Source of the DNA: Acidobacteriota bacterium
GTDB taxonomy: Bacteria; Acidobacteriota; Holophagae; Holophagales; Holophagaceae
Assembly (NCBI GenBank): GCA_021802985.1
Contig: JAJZQW010000011.1
Coordinates: forward strand, 5,972 to 49,775
Direction: 5' to 3'
Length of the DNA stretch: 43,804 nucleotides
Shown here: positions 40,168 to 43,804 of the stretch, piece by piece
Layout of the letters: each line of letters opens with the position of its first letter
How positions within the stretch are numbered: the first letter of the stretch is position 1
The notes under the pieces: model-generated
What the model was told of the DNA's origin: nothing
Seen by the model: only the letters and a program-made list of their open reading frames with translations
Databases searched by the model: none
Translations under genes and position numbers: made by a program

Positions 40168-41871
40168 ATGGAAGACTTCCAGGATCAAGCCATTCCGGGC
40201 GGGACCGCGGGCCGATGGGTCCGGCGGAACCTGCCCGTGCTCCTCTTCGCCCTGCTGCTGCTGGCGGTGCTGCCCATGCGGGACCTCTGGGCGCCGGATG
40301 AGCCGGACTTCGCCCAGTGCGTCAAGGAGATGCGCCACATGGGGAGTTGGCTGCTCCCCTACCTGAACGGCCAGCCCTACAGCGAGAAACCCATCCTCTA
40401 CTACTGGGTGATGAAGGTCTCGGCGATGGGGTTCGACCGGCTCACGGGGGGCTTCGGCTTCACCGAAGGCGTGGCGGCCTGGGCCCTGCGGCTGCCCTCC
40501 GTGGTGGCCTCGGTCGCCTTCATGGTCGCCTTCCGTCGCTGGATCCAGCGGTTCCTCGACCGGGGCACCGCGGACCTGGCGGTGATGGTGCTGGCGACCA
40601 CACCCCTCTGGTTCTGGCAGTCGGAGTTCATCCAGATCGACCTGCTCTTCGCCGCCCTGCTGGCCTGGAGCTGGTTCTGCTGGCTGGCGGGCTACCTGCT
40701 GTTGAGGGGGCACGCGGCGCCCCGGTCGGCGGGCGAGCATCGCCGGTGGTTCCTCCAGGCCTATGTCTGGCTGGCCCTGGCCTTCCTGGCCAAGGGACCA
40801 TTGGCGCCGGTGCTCTCCCTCCTCCTGGTGGGGACCTTCCTCCTCTGGCAGCGGGACCTGAAGGCCCTTCCGCGCACCGGCATCGTGGCCGGGCTGGCGA
40901 TCACGCTGGCCCTCGTGGCGCCCTGGTACGTGGCCGCCGGCGTGAAGGGCGGCGCGCACTACGCCTACGAGATGATCATCTTCCAGAATGTCCAGCGGGC
41001 CACCCATGCCTGGGACCACATCCAGCCCTGGTGGCAGTACGGCCAGTATCTGCTGGGCGACTTCTTCCCCTGGGTGCTGCTCCTGCCGGCCCTGGCCCTC
41101 TTCCTTCGGCGGAGCGGGGCCCTGGGCCGCCCGGCCACCCGGTTCATCCTGCTGGCCTTCGCCGTGCCTTTCGTCTTTCTCAGCGCCGTCCAGAGCAAGC
41201 AGGGCAAGTACCTGCTCATGAGCTATCCCTTTCTGGCCCTTCTGCTGGCGGGCCTGCTACGCGACCTGGCCTCGGGTGGGGCCCCCGCGCGCATCCGCCG
41301 CCTGGGTGGACTCCTGGCGGCAGGCCTGGCGCTCCCGGCCGGCGCCCTCGTGGCCGTCGCCCTGGGGGCGGGCGGCGCCAGGCTCCAGGCGCAGGTGAGT
41401 GCCTACCTGGGGCCCATCCGCCTCATGGCCGCGGTGATGACCGTAGGAACCCTGGTCGTGATTCTCGCGGCGATCAAGGGGCAGGGGCAACGGCTGGTGC
41501 CCGCGGCGGCCCTGAGCCTCGGCCTGCTCTACCTGGTGGGAGGCACCTGGGGCTTCCGCCGCCTCGATCCCGCCAAGAACTACCGTCGCTGGACCACCGC
41601 TGTGCAGCCCTTGATCGCCGGTCGGCAGGTGTTCTACTGGCAGACCATCCGCAGCGGCGTGATGGTCTACACCGATCACCTGATGCCTGAGCTGCGCACC
41701 GCCGCGGCCCTGGAGCGGCTCGACCCCGAGGCCCGGCTGGTGGCCCAGCGGGACGAATGGGAGCAGGACGCCTGGGGCATGACCCCGGCCCTGCGGGCCC
41801 GCTTCGACGTGCTGCTGTCCGTACCCACCGGGGGCGGCGACATCCTGCTGTTGAAGAAGAAGCCTGACTGA
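40168..41871 (+). CDS. ArnT-like (GT83) membrane glycosyltransferase 2
   Basis: A 567-residue polytopic transferase related to the first one but clearly different in sequence. The signature loop reads APDEPDFAQCVKEMRHMGSWLLPYLNGQPYSEKPILYYW, retaining Asp-Glu. The segment KQGKYLLMSYPFLALLLAGLL is typical of ArnT relatives, and about eleven hydrophobic segments are visible before a short C-terminal soluble part. GGAGGG directly abuts ATG 40168, an unusually close spacing. It is followed 19 bases later by an SMR protein whose relatives ArnE/ArnF flip the lipid-linked sugar, which supports a shared envelope pathway. Confidence 0.87.
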   Translation: MEDFQDQAIPGGTAGRWVRRNLPVLLFALLLLAVLPMRDLWAPDEPDFAQCVKEMRHMGSWLLPYLNGQPYSEKPILYYWVMKVSAMGFDRLTGGFGFTEGVAAWALRLPSVVASVAFMVAFRRWIQRFLDRGTADLAVMVLATTPLWFWQSEFIQIDLLFAALLAWSWFCWLAGYLLLRGHAAPRSAGEHRRWFLQAYVWLALAFLAKGPLAPVLSLLLVGTFLLWQRDLKALPRTGIVAGLAITLALVAPWYVAAGVKGGAHYAYEMIIFQNVQRATHAWDHIQPWWQYGQYLLGDFFPWVLLLPALALFLRRSGALGRPATRFILLAFAVPFVFLSAVQSKQGKYLLMSYPFLALLLAGLLRDLASGGAPARIRRLGGLLAAGLALPAGALVAVALGAGGARLQAQVSAYLGPIRLMAAVMTVGTLVVILAAIKGQGQRLVPAAALSLGLLYLVGGTWGFRRLDPAKNYRRWTTAVQPLIAGRQVFYWQTIRSGVMVYTDHLMPELRTAAALERLDPEARLVAQRDEWEQDAWGMTPALRARFDVLLSVPTGGGDILLLKKKPD

Positions 41872-41890
41872 TGCCCGAACTGGAGATCCC

Positions 41891-42268
41891 GTGAGTCCAA
41901 CCATGAAGGCCATTCCCCTCATCGTCATCGGCGTGCTGCTCAACGCCGTGGCCCAGATCTGCCTCAAGAAGGGCCTCCAGGCCGCCGGGGGCATGCAGCT
42001 GGCCGTGGGGCCGCTGTTCCGTCTGATGCTGGAGCCCTGGGTGCTGGCGGGCCTGGCCTGCTACGTCGTGAGCGTCGTGGTATGGCTCGGCGCCCTCAGC
42101 CTCGTCCAGGTGAACTTCGCCTACCCCTTCATCGCGCTGGGGTTCATCGCGAACGCTTTTCTTGCCCGCGCCTTCCTGGGCGAGGCCATGACCCCCATGC
42201 GCTGGGTCGCCCTGGCCATCATCGTCCTCGGCGTCAGCCTTCAGGCCTTGAGCGGCGGGGGCAAGTGA
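41891..42268 (+). CDS. EamA/SMR-type small membrane protein, ArnE-like
   Basis: A 125-residue protein with four hydrophobic helices (IPLIVIGVLLNAVAQICLKKG, LEPWVLAGLACYVVSVVVWLGALS, VNFAYPFIALGFIANAFLARAFL, RWVALAIIVLGVSLQAL). The pattern NAVAQICLKKG...YPFIALGF...GE fits the small-multidrug-resistance fold and particularly ArnE/ArnF, the flippase pair for undecaprenyl-phosphate-aminoarabinose. A single gene is present, so it may be a homodimer. GTG 41891 has GGAG five bases upstream; ATG 41903 is the alternative. It ends the envelope-sugar block. Confidence 0.8.
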   Translation: MSPTMKAIPLIVIGVLLNAVAQICLKKGLQAAGGMQLAVGPLFRLMLEPWVLAGLACYVVSVVVWLGALSLVQVNFAYPFIALGFIANAFLARAFLGEAMTPMRWVALAIIVLGVSLQALSGGGK

Positions 42269-42275
42269 ACGCAGC

Positions 42276-42300
42276 GCCCTTCCCCCGAAGGGGGTTGGGC
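42276..42300. terminator. Hairpin between convergent SMR and rarA genes
   Basis: GCCC-TT-CCCCC pairs with GGGGG-TT-GGGC around a GAA loop, with a TT/TT internal mismatch. There is no U-tract, so termination strength is uncertain. Confidence 0.4.
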
Positions 42301-42310
42301 TGGCGGTGGC

Positions 42311-43699
42311 TCAGACGGGCTTGGCCGTCAGCATCCGCGCCAGGGTGAACCGGCCCTGAGCCAGCCTCGGCAGGGCCCGGGCCAGGGCCTCGCGGCTGCA
42401 GGCCAGGGTCGCGCACCAGGTGTCCACGGGGAGCTCGCCGCCCTCGGGATGGTCCGCCACCCAGGCTTCCCAGAGCGCGGCCAGGGGTTCGGGCGCGGGC
42501 TCCTGGTGATCCCGCCAGCTGCGTTCCTGGGGCCGGCGCGGGGCGTGGAAGGCCGTGCCCTGCAGCTTCACCGGGAGGAAGGCCTGGGGGCGGTCGTAGT
42601 CGTCATGGGAGTAGTGGTAGCCCTCGCCGCGCCCGGCCTTGCGGGCGGTGGCGGTGTGGGCATCGCGGATGGCCTCGGGGATGGGGGCGTCCTCCGCGGC
42701 CAGGGCGGCGTCGATGGCCAGGACGGTGGCGTTGCTCTTGGCGGCGTTGGCCACGTAGATCACAGCCTGGGCCAGGGGGATGCGGGCCTCGGGCCAGCCG
42801 ATCTGCTCCACGGCGCGGCTGGCGGCCTCGGCCAGGAGGAAGGCCTGGGGATCGGCGTTGCCCACATCCTCGGCGGCGCAGACCATCAGCCGCCGGGCGA
42901 TGAAACGGGGATCCTCGCCGCCCCGGATCATGCGGCTCAGGTAGTAGAGCGCCGCATCGGCGTCGGAGCCCCGCAGGCTCTTCTGGAAGGCGCTGGCCAG
43001 GTCGTAGTGGCCGTCTGCGCGATCGAACATCATCCGCCCGCCCAGGGCGCCCTGGAGGGACTCCAGGTCCGGATCGGGCATCTCCATCCAGGTCTCCAGC
43101 CCCGAAAGGGCCGAGCGCAGGTCGCCCCCCGCCCACTGGGAGAGCCAGTCGAAGACCTCGGGAGGTTCGGGCGGGCCCGGCCGCTCCTTCGCCCAGGCCC
43201 GCTTCAGCACCTGCAGGATGTGCGCGGGCTCGAGGGCCTTCAGGGCGATGAGCTGGCAGCGGCTCCGCAGCGCAGGGTTCAGGTAGAAGGCCGGATTCTC
43301 CGTTGTCGCCCCGATGAGGATGGCCTCGCCGCGCTCCAGGAAGGGCAGCAGGATGTCCTGCTGGGCCCGGTTGAAGCGGTGGATCTCGTCCAGGAACACC
43401 ACGGGCGGCACGGCCCGGAAGAGGGGCATCTCCCGGCTGTCGGCCAGGAACTTCTTCAGTTCCGCCGCGCTGCCGCTGGCGCCGGAAAACTCCATGAACC
43501 CGTGGCCCGTGGCCTCGGCGAGGATGCGGGCCAGGGTGGTCTTCCCCGTACCGGGAGGCCCCCACATCACCATGGACGGCAGCCGTCCGCCCGCCGTGAG
43601 CCGCGTCAGCGCCCCCTTCGGCCCCAGCAGGTGCGCCTGGCCCACCACCTCATCCAGGGAGGCGGGGCGCAGACGCTCGGGCAGGGGGACGTGGGACAT
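42311..43699 (-). CDS. rarA: Replication-associated recombination protein A (AAA ATPase)
   Basis: A 462-residue RarA/MgsA, the clamp-loader-like ATPase acting at stalled replication forks. The start PLPERLRPASLDEVVGQAHLLGPKG is family-typical. Walker A GPPGTGKTTLARILAEATG, Walker B VVFLDEIHRFNRAQQDILLPFLE and sensor GATTENPAFYLNPALRSRCQ are intact. The C-terminal oligomerisation region has SDADAALYYLSRMIRGGEDPRFIARRL and SHDDYDRPQAFLP. ATG 43699 has no strong Shine-Dalgarno, and a possible insertion-sequence end lies only about ten bases upstream (see findings). Confidence 0.95.
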   Translation of the reverse strand: MSHVPLPERLRPASLDEVVGQAHLLGPKGALTRLTAGGRLPSMVMWGPPGTGKTTLARILAEATGHGFMEFSGASGSAAELKKFLADSREMPLFRAVPPVVFLDEIHRFNRAQQDILLPFLERGEAILIGATTENPAFYLNPALRSRCQLIALKALEPAHILQVLKRAWAKERPGPPEPPEVFDWLSQWAGGDLRSALSGLETWMEMPDPDLESLQGALGGRMMFDRADGHYDLASAFQKSLRGSDADAALYYLSRMIRGGEDPRFIARRLMVCAAEDVGNADPQAFLLAEAASRAVEQIGWPEARIPLAQAVIYVANAAKSNATVLAIDAALAAEDAPIPEAIRDAHTATARKAGRGEGYHYSHDDYDRPQAFLPVKLQGTAFHAPRRPQERSWRDHQEPAPEPLAALWEAWVADHPEGGELPVDTWCATLACSREALARALPRLAQGRFTLARMLTAKPV

Positions 43700-43804
43700 G
43701 GTGGACCTAGGAGCGTGTCCAAGTAATGGGTGGGGGCTGCACTGGGGCGCCAGCCGAGGGAGGGAAGGAAGGCGACGAAGGCCTTGGTGGTTCCAAGGAC
43801 GAGG

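Noticed and set aside
1-43804. CRISPR arrays, tRNA or rRNA genes, prophage or plasmid functions
   Set aside because: No spaced direct-repeat array, no tRNA cloverleaf or CCA-end pattern noticed by eye, and no integrase, phage structural or replication-initiator gene. A tRNA scan would be needed to be certain.

Overview
The window looks like a chromosomal segment of a GC-rich, Gram-negative bacterium. Gene content and protein style point to Acidobacteriota, class Holophagae, something like Geothrix. This taxonomic placement is inference from recognised protein types: an Oar-like TonB receptor with a carboxypeptidase-like N-terminal domain, an S55 peptidase paired with a secreted propeller protein, butyryl-CoA metabolism genes, and a PEGA-domain kinase. 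No database was searched. Coding density is high. Genes lie on both strands in short operons, and no gene-free stretch exceeds about 250 bp. I saw no rRNA, tRNA, CRISPR array or prophage.

Layout. 1-4.2 kb: the 3' end of oligopeptidase B (ptrB), release factor 3 (prfC) and an M61 peptidase, all forward. 4.2-7.1 kb: class I fructose-bisphosphate aldolase, an outer-membrane-type DUF3187-like protein and 3-hydroxybutyryl-CoA dehydrogenase, all reverse. 7.1-8.7 kb: a DoxX-like membrane protein, a PolB-type 3'-5' exonuclease and a 100-residue unknown. 8.7-12.6 kb: YmdB phosphodiesterase and a large TonB-dependent receptor, reverse. 12.7-16.7 kb: the S55 peptidase and secreted propeller pair. 16.7-21.4 kb: crotonase, nadC, a TolC-like protein and an acyl-CoA dehydrogenase. 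21.4-24.4 kb: an orphan membrane histidine kinase downstream of a LipB-NudB fusion. 24.4-30.3 kb: PEGA Ser/Thr kinase, purE, a BaiN-like flavoprotein, two adjacent GAPDH genes and a small Fis-like protein. 30.4-36.9 kb: pyruvate kinase, DinB-like, two small unknowns, cinA, plsY-gpsA and an MDR oxidoreductase. 37-42.3 kb: an envelope-sugar block with an ArnA-type UDP-glucuronate decarboxylase, two ArnT-like membrane glycosyltransferases and an ArnE-like SMR protein, with a small secreted repeat protein between the transferases. 42.3-43.8 kb: rarA and the window edge.

How genes fit together. Central carbon metabolism is well represented (fba, gap plus a divergent gap paralogue, pyk). hbd, crt and an acyl-CoA dehydrogenase supply three steps of butyryl-CoA/crotonyl-CoA interconversion, but they are scattered rather than in one operon. 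plsY and gpsA overlap and form a phospholipid-precursor pair. The arn-like block suggests pentose or amino-pentose decoration of lipid A or another envelope lipid, although arnB, arnC, arnD and the formyltransferase half of ArnA are absent from the window.

Most notable observations: a LipB-NudB fusion; a secreted peptide made of five exact 11-residue repeats; a recurrent arrangement of a TANNNT hexamer exactly six bases before ATG at four genes lacking a usable Shine-Dalgarno (candidate leaderless transcripts); a tandem GAPDH paralogue with altered phosphate-site residues; and a partial duplication of the purE start region.
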